From Candidatus Peregrinibacteria bacterium (lineage in GTDB: Bacteria > Patescibacteriota > Gracilibacteria > CAIRYL01 > GCA-016699755): a DNA stretch of 64,000 nucleotides. The notes below the pieces were generated by a model that saw only the letters and a program-made list of their open reading frames with translations, made no database searches and was not told the DNA's origin. Positions 52,620 through 62,577 of this stretch are shown here, in pieces (position 1 is the stretch's first letter; the number at the start of each line of letters is the position of its first letter). The stretch covers positions 1,496,579 to 1,560,578 of the forward strand of contig CP065009.1 of the NCBI GenBank assembly GCA_016699755.1. The letters are read 5' to 3'. Position numbers and translations under genes: made by a program.

Positions 52620-53426
52620 GTGAAAAAAATACTTCTTCTGCTCGGGATACTGTTTTTGGTGGTTTTTGCTCCATATATTTGGTCGCGAATAGATACGAAG
52701 AGAGAGGTACGGAAAATACTTGAGCAGAAAGAGCAGATACAAAGAATTCCTGTTTCCGAGGGTTCTTCTCTTCAAGAGGAAATAGATGCTGTGGTGGCAC
52801 CGACCGATTCGACGGTGAGCGTTTTAGAAAGCTTTTTAACAACCATTCCAGATAAGATTCCTCGAGAAAAAGTGCTTCATGTTCCATTTGTTTGTCAAAA
52901 TCCATTCCAAAATGAAGCAGGATGGAAAGATCACGATGAAAGCTGTGAAGAAGCCGCCACACTTCAGACGGTTCTCTACTGGAATAATGAGGCAATGACT
53001 GCACAAGAGGCAAATACTGCTCTTCTCGATATGATCGCTTGGCAAAAAAAGCCAGAACATTTTGGTGAACACAGAGATTTATATGATGAAGACATGCGAA
53101 TATTTGTTCGCGACTACTTTGGATATCAAGACAACGAAGTTCTTTGGCTTCCAAATATTGACGCAAACCTTGTGCAACGCATTCTTGTGGCGGGGTATCC
53201 ACTTATTGTTCCTGTTTCTGGAAAAACCATCAATAATCCGTTTTATCCATATCTGGGGTATCACATGCTTGTTGCTATTGGGTATACGGAAAAACAAGTG
53301 ATTACAAATGATAACGGGACAAAACGGGGCGAAAAATATCCGTATGATTGGGATACTTTTTTAAAAGCAAATCGAGAGGTGGGTGGTGGTGCATTGGTGA
53401 TACGAAAAGGAAAAAAGGATTTCTAA
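52620..53426 (+). CDS. Membrane-anchored C39-like cysteine protease
   Basis: 268 residues, GTG start. A membrane helix (ILLLLGILFLVVFAPYIW, about 4-22) is followed by a linker and the papain-like C39_2 domain: Cys109 in DESCEEAATLQTVL, His215 in YLGYHMLVAIGYT and Asn/Asp in VITNDNGTKRG. The arrangement matches the extracellular C39-type peptidases that are tethered to the membrane. No bacteriocin or ABC transporter is nearby, so a role in maturation of exported peptides is not supported; wall or surface-protein processing is possible. Confidence 0.85.
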   Translation: MKKILLLLGILFLVVFAPYIWSRIDTKREVRKILEQKEQIQRIPVSEGSSLQEEIDAVVAPTDSTVSVLESFLTTIPDKIPREKVLHVPFVCQNPFQNEAGWKDHDESCEEAATLQTVLYWNNEAMTAQEANTALLDMIAWQKKPEHFGEHRDLYDEDMRIFVRDYFGYQDNEVLWLPNIDANLVQRILVAGYPLIVPVSGKTINNPFYPYLGYHMLVAIGYTEKQVITNDNGTKRGEKYPYDWDTFLKANREVGGGALVIRKGKKDF

Positions 53427-53530
53427 AATAATCTCAGGGAATAGAAGAGAGGCAATACATCCATTTTCCGAAAAGTGGTTGCAATAGGAGTCGACTTCTA
53501 GAAAACTGGGGCTGATTATTTTTTGAAAAA

Positions 53531-54529
53531 ATGCAAAGAGCAAAACGGTTTATTTTTTGTCTGATATCCTTTTCTCTTTTGGGAAGTTTTTTTGTTTTTA
53601 GTACACATCCTGCCTTTGCACATCCGAGTTTTCCGCCGGAAGTCATGCAATTTCTCCAAGACAATCCCGATGCGACAAAAGAGGAATTTGATGCGTTTAT
53701 GGTGGGAACATACGGAGAAGGTGTTCTTGAAGAGCTCTATGGTCCGCAAATAGATTCCAATACAACTTCATCGGAGGGCGGAGATGGTGCTCCATCCTCA
53801 AAAAAAAACGATACAGCTCCCAAAGATCAATTATCCGCGGAACAAACTCCAGAGGGGGACACATCAAAAATAGATATATCTGCGGTGTCTCCTTTTGATT
53901 TAAAAAGAGTGAACAACAATGTCGATCTTATTCTATCTGCACGAAATGGAGAGCTCTCTTTCTTGGGCGATATGAGAAAATTTATAATTCTTGGAGTAGA
54001 GCATATTTTGGGCGGTCTCGATCACATTTTGTTTGTTCTTTCAATTGTGCTTGTTTTTCTTCCTTGGAGAAAAATTTTTGAGATGATTACTGCATTTACT
54101 GTTGCGCATTCCCTTACTCTTATTCTTGCAGGAACTGGGATACTTGTATTGTCGGGGAAAATAGTAGAACCAATTATCGCTTTTTCTATTGCCTATATGG
54201 CAATTACCACGGTTTTTTTAAGAGATATTCCCTTTTTTCAGAAAATTCATAACAAGATAATGGTCATTTTTATTTTTGGATTGTTTCATGGACTCGGGTT
54301 TGCAGGTGCACTGACCGATCTTCAGATTCCAAAAAAATATTATATTCCCTCTCTTCTCTCTTTTAATGTTGGTGTGGAAATAGGACAGGTTATTATTTTG
54401 CTTGTCGCGCTTCCCTTACTTTTTTTATTGAGAAAAAATAAAACGCTTGCTGAAATAGGAACGAAAATAATCGCGGGAATAATTTCCGCCCTCGCTCTTT
54501 TTTGGGTATTAGAAAGGATTTTTTATTAA
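53531..54529 (+). CDS. HupE/UreJ-like membrane protein
   Basis: 332 residues. Signal peptide (about 1-30, ending SFFVFSTHPAFA), a 110-residue periplasmic-side part rich in Asp, Ser and Gly, then six hydrophobic helices with the family motifs GVEHILGGLDHILFVLSI, AFTVAHSLTLILA, FGLFHGLGFAGAL and SFNVGVEIGQ. HupE/UreJ proteins are putative nickel or cobalt permeases; the histidines of these motifs would bind the metal. Substrate unknown, and no nickel enzyme is in the window. Confidence 0.8.
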   Translation: MQRAKRFIFCLISFSLLGSFFVFSTHPAFAHPSFPPEVMQFLQDNPDATKEEFDAFMVGTYGEGVLEELYGPQIDSNTTSSEGGDGAPSSKKNDTAPKDQLSAEQTPEGDTSKIDISAVSPFDLKRVNNNVDLILSARNGELSFLGDMRKFIILGVEHILGGLDHILFVLSIVLVFLPWRKIFEMITAFTVAHSLTLILAGTGILVLSGKIVEPIIAFSIAYMAITTVFLRDIPFFQKIHNKIMVIFIFGLFHGLGFAGALTDLQIPKKYYIPSLLSFNVGVEIGQVIILLVALPLLFLLRKNKTLAEIGTKIIAGIISALALFWVLERIFY

Positions 54530-54556
54530 TCACGAGTTCCTTGAAAAGTAAAATGT

Positions 54557-57500
54557 CTAAAAATATTCTTCTTCCGAAAGAATGGGGAGACTCTTCATCG
54601 TGGGAAATTCTTCTAGAGAAAGAGCAAGTGATCGTGCTACTTGTACGTTTGTGACGAGTGATACATTGGCATCTATAGCGGCTCTTCGAATACGGTACCC
54701 ATCGGTCACCTCTTCGTGAGCGTAGTTTTTGGGAATATTAATGACGAGGTCTATTTCTTTTGAGCGGATAAGTCCAAGCATTTTTTCATCTCCTGAGGCA
54801 GATATTTTTGGAAGTTTTTGGGCAATAATCCCATTTTCTGTAAAAAAATCTGCTGTACCAGGAGTGGCAAATATCTGTAAATGTGAGGAGAAAAAAAAGC
54901 GTGCCACCGGAAGGAGATCAAACTTTGATTTTGTGTCTCCCGCAGAAAAGAGAACTCCTTTTTGAGGAATATGAAATCCAACGGAGATCATAGATTTCAA
55001 AAAAGCTTCTTCAAAAGACCGTCCAAAGCATCCCACTTCTCCTGTGCTTGCCATTTCTACGGAAAGTACGGGGTCGGCTCCAGAAAGGCGCGAAAAAGAA
55101 AACTGTGGACACTTCACTCCAACATGATCCATTTCAAGCGTTCGGTATTTTTTTCGACGTTCTTCAGGTGGCTCCACTTCTCCTAATGCTGCTCTGGTCG
55201 CCACTTCGATAAAATTAATACCAGAAACTTTAGAAACGAATGGAAAACTCCGGCTTGCGCGAAGATTGAGCTCAATCACCTTGATGGCATTATTTTTTGC
55301 GAGGAATTGAATATTGAAAGGTCCGGTGATAGAGAGAGCTTTTGCGAGTTTTTTTGCGATGAGTTTGATACGGCGAATAGTTTCGAGATAGGTTTTTTGT
55401 GGCGGAAAAACGATGGTCGCATCTCCCGAGTGAACACCCGCATTTTCTATGTGTTCCGAAATAGCATGAAGAATAATTTCTCCTTTGTGTGCTACAGCAT
55501 CAATTTCAATTTCTCGGGCGCCAACTTCAAACTTTGAGACAACAACCGGTGCATCGGAATCGATTTTTGACGCTTTTCCAAGAAAATTTTCGAGTTCTGC
55601 TCCGTCTCTCGCAACTGCCATGGCGGCTCCAGAAAGGACTTTCGATGGGCGAACAAGTACAGGATACCCCACTTTTTCTGCAAAGTGTTCGGCATCTGAG
55701 AGCGTGGCAAATTCTCGCCATTCTGGCTGATCGATATCGAGCTCGTCACAAAGACAAGAAAAGAGATGTCGATTTTCTGCCTGATCAATATTATCTGGAT
55801 GTGTTCCAAGAATAGGAATGTTGAGTTCTCCGAGTCGTGGAGCAAGATTATTGGGAATTTGTCCTCCGGAAAAAAGAATAGTTCCGGTTGGTGCCATGAG
55901 GTCGATAACATCTAGTGTTCGCTCGAGAGAGAGTTCATCAAAAAAGAGATAGTCTCCTGTTTCATAATCCGTTGAAACTGTTTCAGGATTGCTATTAAGC
56001 ATAATAGTTTCCATCCCCTTTTTTCGAAGGGTTTGTACGGCATTTACGCAACACCAATCAAACTCCACAGAAGACCCAATGGAATAGGGACCAGAACCGA
56101 TAACAAGAGCTTTTGGAATTTTTGTTCTGTTTTCTATATCATTTTTCTTTCCGTGATATGTCCAAAAAAGATAATTTGTTTCTGCGGGAAATTCTGCAGC
56201 AAGAGTATCGATTTTTTTAACAACAGGGAGGATCCCTAGACGTTTTCGGCATCCTCTAATATCGTTTTCCGAGAACTCTCCGTTCCATATCTTCTCAATT
56301 TCCGCATCAGAAAAGCCGTCTTCTTTTGCTGATTGAAGGGCAAGGGTTACTTCATCTGAAATATTTTCGAGTTGTTTGGGGTTCACTTTCTGAAGAAGGC
56401 GTTCTGTACGAAGAATGCGATCCATTTTCGAAAGGAACCAAAAATCAATTCCCGTTATTTTAGAGATTTCTTCAAGAGAGACATTACTTTTGAGTGCTTC
56501 ATAAATAGCAAAAATGCGACGCGGTGTTGGTTTTTTGAGTACGGCACAGATGTCTGGAAATACAAATGGATGAATGGCGAGTCCATGTGCCCCAATCTGA
56601 AGCATGCGGAGTCCTTTTTGAAGAGCTTCTTCAAAGGTTCGTCCAAGTGCCATTATTTCTCCGACAGATTTCATCTCTGACCCAATTTGATCAGAAACTT
56701 TGCGGAATTTATTTAAATCCCACCGTGGAATTTTGAGCGCAACATAGTCGAGTGATGGTTCAAACATGGCACTTGTTGTTCCCGTAACCGCATTTTGAAT
56801 TTCGGGGAGTGTTTTTCCGAGGGCAATTTGTGCCGCCACAAAAGCGAGTGGATACCCTGTAGCTTTACTTGCAAGTGCAGAAGAACGTGAAAGTCGAGCA
56901 TTCACTTCGATCACTCGGTAATCGTCAGAATATGGGTCGAGCGCGTATTGAATATTACACTCTCCCACAACTCCCAAATGTTCAATCGTCTTGAGGGCAA
57001 TGGAGCGGAGTTTTTGATATTCATGATCATTCAGTGTTTGACTTGGTGCTACCACAATCGACTCGCCGGTGTGAATACCAAGCGGATCAAAATTTTCCAT
57101 GTTACACACGGTAATCTTGTTCCCCACTGCATCTCGCACTACTTCGTACTCAATCTCTTTCCAACCCTTCAAACTCTCTTCTACCAGTATCTGTGGAGAA
57201 AAGGAAAATGCTTTTTGCACAATTTTCTCAAACTCCTCATCATTTTCTGCAAATCCACTTCCACCGCCTCCAAGTGCAAACGCCGCCCGAACAATAACGG
57301 GATAGGTTATTTTTTGAACGGCATTCCATGCTTCTTTTTCATTTCGACATGCGACAGATCGCGGATATTTTACTCCAATTTTGTCAAGCGCCGCATTAAA
57401 GGCTTCGCGGTCTTCTGTGGTTTCAATCACCGAAACGGGTGTTCCGAGCACTTTGACGTTATGTTTTTCCAAAATACCTCGTTTCTCGAGTTCAATTCCG

Positions 57501-57784
57501 GTATTGAGTGCGGTTTGTCCTCCCCAAGCGAGAAGGATGGCATCTGGTTTTTCTTTTTCAATAACGCCCGTCACAAAATCTGCATCAACCGGAACAAAAT
57601 AAACCTTATCTGCCACTCCGCGAGATGTTTGGTTGGTGGCGATGTTGGGGTTTACTAAAATAACTTCTGCCCCCGCTTCTTTGCATGCTTTAATTGCTTG
57701 TGAACCGGAATAATCAAATTCTCCTGCTTGTCCAATTTTGAGGGCACCAGAACCAAGAAGGAGTATTTTTTGCGGTCGATTCAT
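54557..57784 (-). CDS. carB: Carbamoyl-phosphate synthase large chain
   Basis: 1075 residues, full length. CarB makes carbamoyl phosphate from bicarbonate, ammonia from CarA and two ATP, for pyrimidines and arginine. Two ATP-grasp halves are clear: VIRAAFALGGGGSG (about 170-185) with EYEVVRDAVGN, and VLVRPSKVLSGAAM with FEVGAREIEIDAVA in the second half. The junction is the oligomerisation domain. The C-terminal allosteric MGS domain begins around residue 930 (SAGDTKSK). carA is not in the window. Confidence 0.97.
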   Translation of the reverse strand: MNRPQKILLLGSGALKIGQAGEFDYSGSQAIKACKEAGAEVILVNPNIATNQTSRGVADKVYFVPVDADFVTGVIEKEKPDAILLAWGGQTALNTGIELEKRGILEKHNVKVLGTPVSVIETTEDREAFNAALDKIGVKYPRSVACRNEKEAWNAVQKITYPVIVRAAFALGGGGSGFAENDEEFEKIVQKAFSFSPQILVEESLKGWKEIEYEVVRDAVGNKITVCNMENFDPLGIHTGESIVVAPSQTLNDHEYQKLRSIALKTIEHLGVVGECNIQYALDPYSDDYRVIEVNARLSRSSALASKATGYPLAFVAAQIALGKTLPEIQNAVTGTTSAMFEPSLDYVALKIPRWDLNKFRKVSDQIGSEMKSVGEIMALGRTFEEALQKGLRMLQIGAHGLAIHPFVFPDICAVLKKPTPRRIFAIYEALKSNVSLEEISKITGIDFWFLSKMDRILRTERLLQKVNPKQLENISDEVTLALQSAKEDGFSDAEIEKIWNGEFSENDIRGCRKRLGILPVVKKIDTLAAEFPAETNYLFWTYHGKKNDIENRTKIPKALVIGSGPYSIGSSVEFDWCCVNAVQTLRKKGMETIMLNSNPETVSTDYETGDYLFFDELSLERTLDVIDLMAPTGTILFSGGQIPNNLAPRLGELNIPILGTHPDNIDQAENRHLFSCLCDELDIDQPEWREFATLSDAEHFAEKVGYPVLVRPSKVLSGAAMAVARDGAELENFLGKASKIDSDAPVVVSKFEVGAREIEIDAVAHKGEIILHAISEHIENAGVHSGDATIVFPPQKTYLETIRRIKLIAKKLAKALSITGPFNIQFLAKNNAIKVIELNLRASRSFPFVSKVSGINFIEVATRAALGEVEPPEERRKKYRTLEMDHVGVKCPQFSFSRLSGADPVLSVEMASTGEVGCFGRSFEEAFLKSMISVGFHIPQKGVLFSAGDTKSKFDLLPVARFFFSSHLQIFATPGTADFFTENGIIAQKLPKISASGDEKMLGLIRSKEIDLVINIPKNYAHEEVTDGYRIRRAAIDANVSLVTNVQVARSLALSLEEFPTMKSLPILSEEEYF

Positions 57785-57959
57785 GGGGTAAAAAGCAGAG
57801 AGAAAGATGTTCTTAGGTGATTTTCCGCAAAATATGGAGAAATGGCAAGGGATGGAAAAGAAGAAAAGCCACCTCTCGGGAAAATATTTTCATATTCTGT
57901 TTTTTTATGTTATAATATAAAAAAAATTCAAGACTATTCATGAAACATAGAAAAGTCTT
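57785..57959 (+). promoter_or_regulatory. Promoter region of the next gene
   Basis: TGTTATAAT at 57908-57916 is an extended -10 box (perfect TATAAT); the -35 is poor. A 6-bp inverted repeat AAGACT/AGTCTT encloses a seven-codon frame just after it. Confidence 0.4.
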
Positions 57960-59537
57960 TTGAAGTTTATATTCTCTAAAAATAGAACCTATTTTTCTTT
58001 GATCCTTATGAGGCGACAAGAACAATCTGAGATGATTAATCATCAAGAAAAAAATGACTGTGTTTCTCCTCAAAATCTTAACCCTATTGGTGGTATTATC
58101 GCGAAAAACCCCCCTGAGTATCTTGAGAAAATTGTAGGTCCAGGTCCAATAATAGCTCAAAAAACAAATGAAGCGCTTGTCACAATTCTCGATGCTTTTT
58201 CTCTTCCTCCTATTGTTGATCAAGAAGAGCTTAAAACTTATTTAAGGGAAAAACTTCAAGTAGGGGGAAATATGCCCGATGATGTTTTTTTCGAAAAATG
58301 CAAAGAAACTCTTCTGAGCATAGAAAAGTATTTTACGGAATATCTTCATATCCAATTTCCAAAACAGGTTCTAAATGAGGCAGGCAAGATCGAAAATCTT
58401 TTGGGAATTTTTGATTTCCTGAAAAAAACAAATATACGAGGTCCACAGAAGCAAAACTCTTATCTTTCTTATTATTGTGCCCTTTCAAAAGGGTTTTTGG
58501 TAGAATGGGAGCTTCAAAAAAATAATTTCAAAGAGCTTCAAGCTAATACGGAGTGGTTTTATAAAAGGTTTACCGAGCCATGTTCAGATGAAAATTACGA
58601 AACAGTCCTTTTTTCAAAAATGGGAGGTTTTAAAAACTCTATGAAGGATGACCGAATCGCATATTATATCAACCCTTTCTTTTTGGAAGACAATCAAGGT
58701 TTTCGGGTCGTTATTGAAAATCGCTCAAAAACAGAGGCAAGAATGTTTGCGAAAATGATGAAAAAGCCAAATGAAAATCTTAAAAAATGTATTACTGACG
58801 GAATTGGTTTACGCTTTGAAGTGTGTGGAGAGAATAAAGAGGAAGATGCAAAACGGCTTATTGCTTTTATTATCAAAAATCTTGCGAGAAAAAATCTTAT
58901 TAGCAACTCGGAGACTGGAGATAAAACCCATTTAATTCTTGGAAATAGCGGACTTCTCTCTGAGAAGGGGGCAGAAGAAATACGAGAAAAATTCCTCCAA
59001 AAACGGAATAAGGAAGGCTATCCTTCTGATGTATTGCTCAAAAAAGAAAAAAATCAGTCAAGCGACAACAACGTTCGTTTTTTTTCTATAGCAGGAAGTA
59101 CTGAGGTACCAAATGAGAAGACTGGTGAATCAAATACATCAAACTTTGAAATTCAAATTGTTCTCGAGGGAAATAGAAACGAATGCGGAATGGCGAATCA
59201 TTATGTTTATGAGGCAATACAAAAAATGAGCGTTGTCTCTCGTCTTTTTGGGAGTTTTTCGGGAGAATATCTTGATCTCATTTGCCAAGAGGCAGCAGAA
59301 CTTGAGGCGGAAAAATGGAATGCGAATGGATTCGGGAAAAACGCAATGGAAGATGATTGTATTCAAAAGAGAGTCTTTAATATTAAAAAGTATATTCTCT
59401 CTAACAAGAAGATTGTGGATGTTACGCACCTCGTTCCCAGAAAAAATAAAAATGGAAAACGATATTATATTTCTCAAGATCATTTTACAAGGTGGGAAAG
59501 AGTAGGGATTCTCCCCGATTCTTTTGTAAAGGAATAG
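57960..59537 (+). CDS. Hypothetical protein with RelA/SpoT-like nucleotidyltransferase features
   Basis: 525 residues from the TTG at 57960; ATG at 58008 is a better-looking start. Not confidently recognised. Residues around 265-325 read FRVVIENRSKTEARMFAKMM, then LKKCITDGIGLRFEV and KRLIAFIIKNL, which follows the RelA/SpoT synthetase pattern (R-x-K-x-x-x-S-x-x-K-M, then DxxGxR). Later NFEIQIVLEGNRNECGMANH followed by YVYEA resembles its E-x-Q-x ... H-x-x-Y end. The flanking parts are helical. Alternative: an unrelated protein with chance similarity. A fossil of a true rel gene lies at 37751. Confidence 0.6.
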   Translation: MKFIFSKNRTYFSLILMRRQEQSEMINHQEKNDCVSPQNLNPIGGIIAKNPPEYLEKIVGPGPIIAQKTNEALVTILDAFSLPPIVDQEELKTYLREKLQVGGNMPDDVFFEKCKETLLSIEKYFTEYLHIQFPKQVLNEAGKIENLLGIFDFLKKTNIRGPQKQNSYLSYYCALSKGFLVEWELQKNNFKELQANTEWFYKRFTEPCSDENYETVLFSKMGGFKNSMKDDRIAYYINPFFLEDNQGFRVVIENRSKTEARMFAKMMKKPNENLKKCITDGIGLRFEVCGENKEEDAKRLIAFIIKNLARKNLISNSETGDKTHLILGNSGLLSEKGAEEIREKFLQKRNKEGYPSDVLLKKEKNQSSDNNVRFFSIAGSTEVPNEKTGESNTSNFEIQIVLEGNRNECGMANHYVYEAIQKMSVVSRLFGSFSGEYLDLICQEAAELEAEKWNANGFGKNAMEDDCIQKRVFNIKKYILSNKKIVDVTHLVPRKNKNGKRYYISQDHFTRWERVGILPDSFVKE

Positions 59538-59591
59538 GAAAGAAAAAAGCGGTGTCGTTCCTCTTTCAACTCCTGAAAATGGAAAAACCCA

Positions 59592-59621
59592 TTGAGGAAA
59601 CCTTCCTTTTTAGCGCATAAT
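59592..59621 (+). promoter_or_regulatory. glyA promoter
   Basis: TTGAGG (59592-59597), 18-base spacer, CATAAT (59616-59621), 23 bases before the ATG at 59645. Confidence 0.4.
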
Positions 59622-59644
59622 GCGAGCACTTTTTTCCGTTTTTC

Positions 59645-60916
59645 ATGGATTATCGTTCATTTCTCTCTACTCAAGATCCTGCTGTTGCCGCTATGCTTTC
59701 TGGTGAAGAGTCTCGCCAAGTGGAAGGTATGGAGCTTATTGCTTCCGAAAATTATGTTTCTCCTGCGGTGCTTGCTGCACTTGGGAGTATTTTTACCAAT
59801 AAATATTCTGAAGGGTATCCGGGGAAACGCTATTATGGAGGACAAACGTATACCGATAAAATAGAGCAACTCGCTATTGATCGTGTGAAACAACTCTTTC
59901 CTGGTGCCAATTTTGCCAATGTTCAACCGCATTCGGGGTGTCCTGCGAATGAAGCAGTGTATTATTCTTTGCTTGAACCGGGTGACACCGTACTCGGAAT
60001 GGACTTAAGTCATGGAGGACACCTCTCCCATGGGCATCCCGTAACAAAAATGGCGAAACTCTTTCGTTTTGTGCGATACAAAATGAAAGATACGAGCACG
60101 GGAGAAATTGATTATGACGAACTTCGACAGACAGCTCTTCAGGAAAAGCCAAAAATTATTCTTGCTGGATTTTCTGCGTATACGCGCGAGCTGGATTACG
60201 GAAAATTCAAGGAAATTGCTGATGAAGTGGGTGCAGTAACTATGATGGACGTGGCGCACATCGCAGGGCTCATCGCTGGAAAACAGCTCAAAAATCCATT
60301 CGATTTTGGGTTTGATATTGTCACTTCCACTACACACAAAACACTCCGCGGACCTCGCGGAGGTCTTATCCTTTCTCGTCATGAGGAGCATGCGAAAAAA
60401 ATCGACAAAACCGTTTTTCCAGGGTTACAAGGTGGACCACATATGAACAATATTGCCGCGAAAGCCGTGGCATTTGGTGAGGCGCTCAAGCCAGAATTTC
60501 AGGAATACGCCGCACAGGTTATTCGCAACGCAAAGGCAATGGAAGATGTATTCCGTTCTAATGACGTTCGCATGATTTCGGGAGGAACCGATAATCACAT
60601 GTTGTTGATTGATGCAGTAACAAGCTGGGGAGCAACTGGAGGAGAGGCTGAAACTGCTCTTGATGAAGTTCATATCACGCTCAATAAAAATGCCATTGCC
60701 GATGATCCACGTTCGCCCATGGACCCCTCAGGAATTCGACTTGGTGCTCCTGCTATGACCACTCGTGGCTTTCGAGAAGCAGAATTTCGACAAGTGGCAA
60801 AGTGGATTAATGAAGCAGTTCTTCAGCGAAATAATCTGGAAAAGCTTCGTGAAATTGGAGCAGAGGTCAATATTCTCTGTAAACAGTTTCCTGTTCCTGG
60901 TATTACAGCAGTATGA
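59645..60916 (+). CDS. glyA: Serine hydroxymethyltransferase
   Basis: 423 residues. GlyA converts serine and tetrahydrofolate to glycine and methylene-tetrahydrofolate, the main source of one-carbon units for purine and thymidylate synthesis. The PLP lysine is Lys232 in TSTTHKTLRGPRGG. Other signatures are IASENYVSPAVL, SEGYPGKRYYGG, HSGCPANEAVY and the ADVAHIAGL-like MMDVAHIAGLI. Length normal. The last four bases overlap the start of dgt (ATGA), so the two are coupled. Confidence 0.96.
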   Translation: MDYRSFLSTQDPAVAAMLSGEESRQVEGMELIASENYVSPAVLAALGSIFTNKYSEGYPGKRYYGGQTYTDKIEQLAIDRVKQLFPGANFANVQPHSGCPANEAVYYSLLEPGDTVLGMDLSHGGHLSHGHPVTKMAKLFRFVRYKMKDTSTGEIDYDELRQTALQEKPKIILAGFSAYTRELDYGKFKEIADEVGAVTMMDVAHIAGLIAGKQLKNPFDFGFDIVTSTTHKTLRGPRGGLILSRHEEHAKKIDKTVFPGLQGGPHMNNIAAKAVAFGEALKPEFQEYAAQVIRNAKAMEDVFRSNDVRMISGGTDNHMLLIDAVTSWGATGGEAETALDEVHITLNKNAIADDPRSPMDPSGIRLGAPAMTTRGFREAEFRQVAKWINEAVLQRNNLEKLREIGAEVNILCKQFPVPGITAV

Positions 60917-62055
60917 GCACTCCTCTTCTTGCCCTTCGGGAACAAATAGAACACACGGAAGAAAAAGTTCTTGCTCCGTACGCGTGTTTTGCAGGAAAGA
61001 GTAAGGGGCGCGTGCACAAAGAGGATCCAGACGTTCAACGAACCTGCTTTGCTCGTGATCGTGATCGTATAATCCATTGCTCTGCTTTTCGTCGACTTAA
61101 AGGAAAAACACAGGTGTTTGTGGCACATCACGGAGATCATTTTCGGAATCGTCTCACACACACCATGGAGGTGGCGCAACTTGCTCGTGATTTTTCACGA
61201 AATTTGCGAATCAATGAAGATTTGGCAGAAGCGATTGCTTTGGCACACGATTTAGGGCACACCCCATTTGGGCACGCCGGACAACAAGCAATGCGAGAAC
61301 TCCTTCATCGATTTGGCTATTTCTTTGAGCACAATCAACAATCGCGACGTATTGTGGAAGTATTGGAGCAAAGATGTCCAGATTACCGAGGAATAAATCT
61401 GAGTTGGGAAGTTTGTGACGGGCTCAAAAAACACCGAAAAGCAGATTATGAAAAGGCGGAAAATCTTTCTGTGCATGGATCACTTGAGGCACAAATTGTG
61501 GACATTGCGGATCAAATCGCATACCAAAATCACGATATTGATGATGGACTCCGTGCTGGAATTTTTGATGTAGAGGATCTTCATCATTTAGAAATTTGGA
61601 AACGTGCAAGCGCAAGGGTTCCTCGATATGAATCGGACAAGCTTTGGATTTCGAGCGTGATTTCTTCCCTCGTCAAGATTATGGCGTTTGATCTTTTACA
61701 AGAAACAGAAAAAAGACTTCAAAACCTTTCTCCTAAAACAACTGAAGATGTTCGAAATACAAAAAATCCTGTTGCCGCTTTTTCTCGAGAAATAGAGGCG
61801 GAAAACGATTCTCTGCGGCATTTTCTCTACTCTCGATTTTATCATCAGTCGGAAGTAACCTCGCAATCGGAACAAGGACAACAAACCATAAAGCAAATTT
61901 TTTTCTTTCTCCTCAAAAATCCTCATCTCATTCCGAAATCACTCCAATTTCTTTTGGAACAAGGAGAAAAAACGGAAATTGTGATCAAAGATTTTATTGC
62001 AGGAATGACCGATGATTATGCGATCACTTTTGCAAAAGAGCGGATCAATTCCTGA
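60913..62055 (+). CDS. dgt: dGTP triphosphohydrolase-like HD protein
   Basis: 380 residues. HD-domain phosphohydrolase of the dGTPase family: RDRDRIIHCSAFRRLKGKTQ at the N-terminus, RLTHTMEVAQLAR, then AHDLGHTPFGHAGQ holding the HD pair, and DIADQIAYQNHDIDDGL with the last aspartate. These enzymes cut dNTPs to deoxynucleosides and tripolyphosphate, controlling dNTP pools. The preceding residue set LRKH..., typical of the short bacterial (type 2) members, fits. Coupled to glyA by a 4-base overlap. Confidence 0.92.
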   Translation: MSTPLLALREQIEHTEEKVLAPYACFAGKSKGRVHKEDPDVQRTCFARDRDRIIHCSAFRRLKGKTQVFVAHHGDHFRNRLTHTMEVAQLARDFSRNLRINEDLAEAIALAHDLGHTPFGHAGQQAMRELLHRFGYFFEHNQQSRRIVEVLEQRCPDYRGINLSWEVCDGLKKHRKADYEKAENLSVHGSLEAQIVDIADQIAYQNHDIDDGLRAGIFDVEDLHHLEIWKRASARVPRYESDKLWISSVISSLVKIMAFDLLQETEKRLQNLSPKTTEDVRNTKNPVAAFSREIEAENDSLRHFLYSRFYHQSEVTSQSEQGQQTIKQIFFFLLKNPHLIPKSLQFLLEQGEKTEIVIKDFIAGMTDDYAITFAKERINS

Positions 62056-62064
62056 AGAACATTC

Positions 62065-62469
62065 TTATCGTGAATGGTGGGAGGAGTGTTTTGTTTTTCC
62101 TCCAAGTCTTCGGGCATCCGCTTGGGTAATGCGTTTTTTTAGGGCGCGATAGGTAAGCAGCTTCCAAACACACCACGCAAGAAAAGCAATTCCTGCGAGA
62201 TAAGCCCAAAGGCGCATGCTCAGAAGTGGAACCGATTCCATCCGAAACCACACGAGAAGCAAAAAACAGAGGCCAAATCCAATAAGCCCTCCTCGCAATT
62301 TTCCGAGTACTTTTTTGAGTGCTTTATCGGATATTTTCCGACGGATTGCTGGTGTGATAAAAAAGAGGAGAATAAGAAAAACACCAAGACCAAGCACAAT
62401 TCCTACTTTTGTGGAACTTTGTGGATTCCCAGGACTCATGGCTATGAGATCCAAAAAAAAATTTTTCAT
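62065..62469 (-). CDS. Hypothetical three-helix membrane protein
   Basis: 134 residues from the ATG at 62467-62469; the frame continues upstream but that part is not protein-like. Hydrophobic helices at about 22-42 (VGIVLGLGVFLILLFFITPA), 62-80 and 88-106, with basic loops and a His/Arg-rich C-terminus (ADARRLGGKTKHSSHHSR). No family recognised. It converges with dgt, nine bases between stops, and follows uvrC on the same strand. Confidence 0.6.
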   Translation of the reverse strand: MKNFFLDLIAMSPGNPQSSTKVGIVLGLGVFLILLFFITPAIRRKISDKALKKVLGKLRGGLIGFGLCFLLLVWFRMESVPLLSMRLWAYLAGIAFLAWCVWKLLTYRALKKRITQADARRLGGKTKHSSHHSR

Positions 62470-62577
62470 AACACTCCAAAAAAACAGAAAAGATTCTGTC
62501 ACATTGTTGTGACAAGTAGCAAGCTTTGGATAATTTTTGAAAATACAAAATTGATAAGCCAACAACTTACGATGCCT

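Noticed and set aside
56948..57658. A 236-codon frame on the plus strand
   Set aside because: Antisense to the first half of carB; composition is shadow-like.
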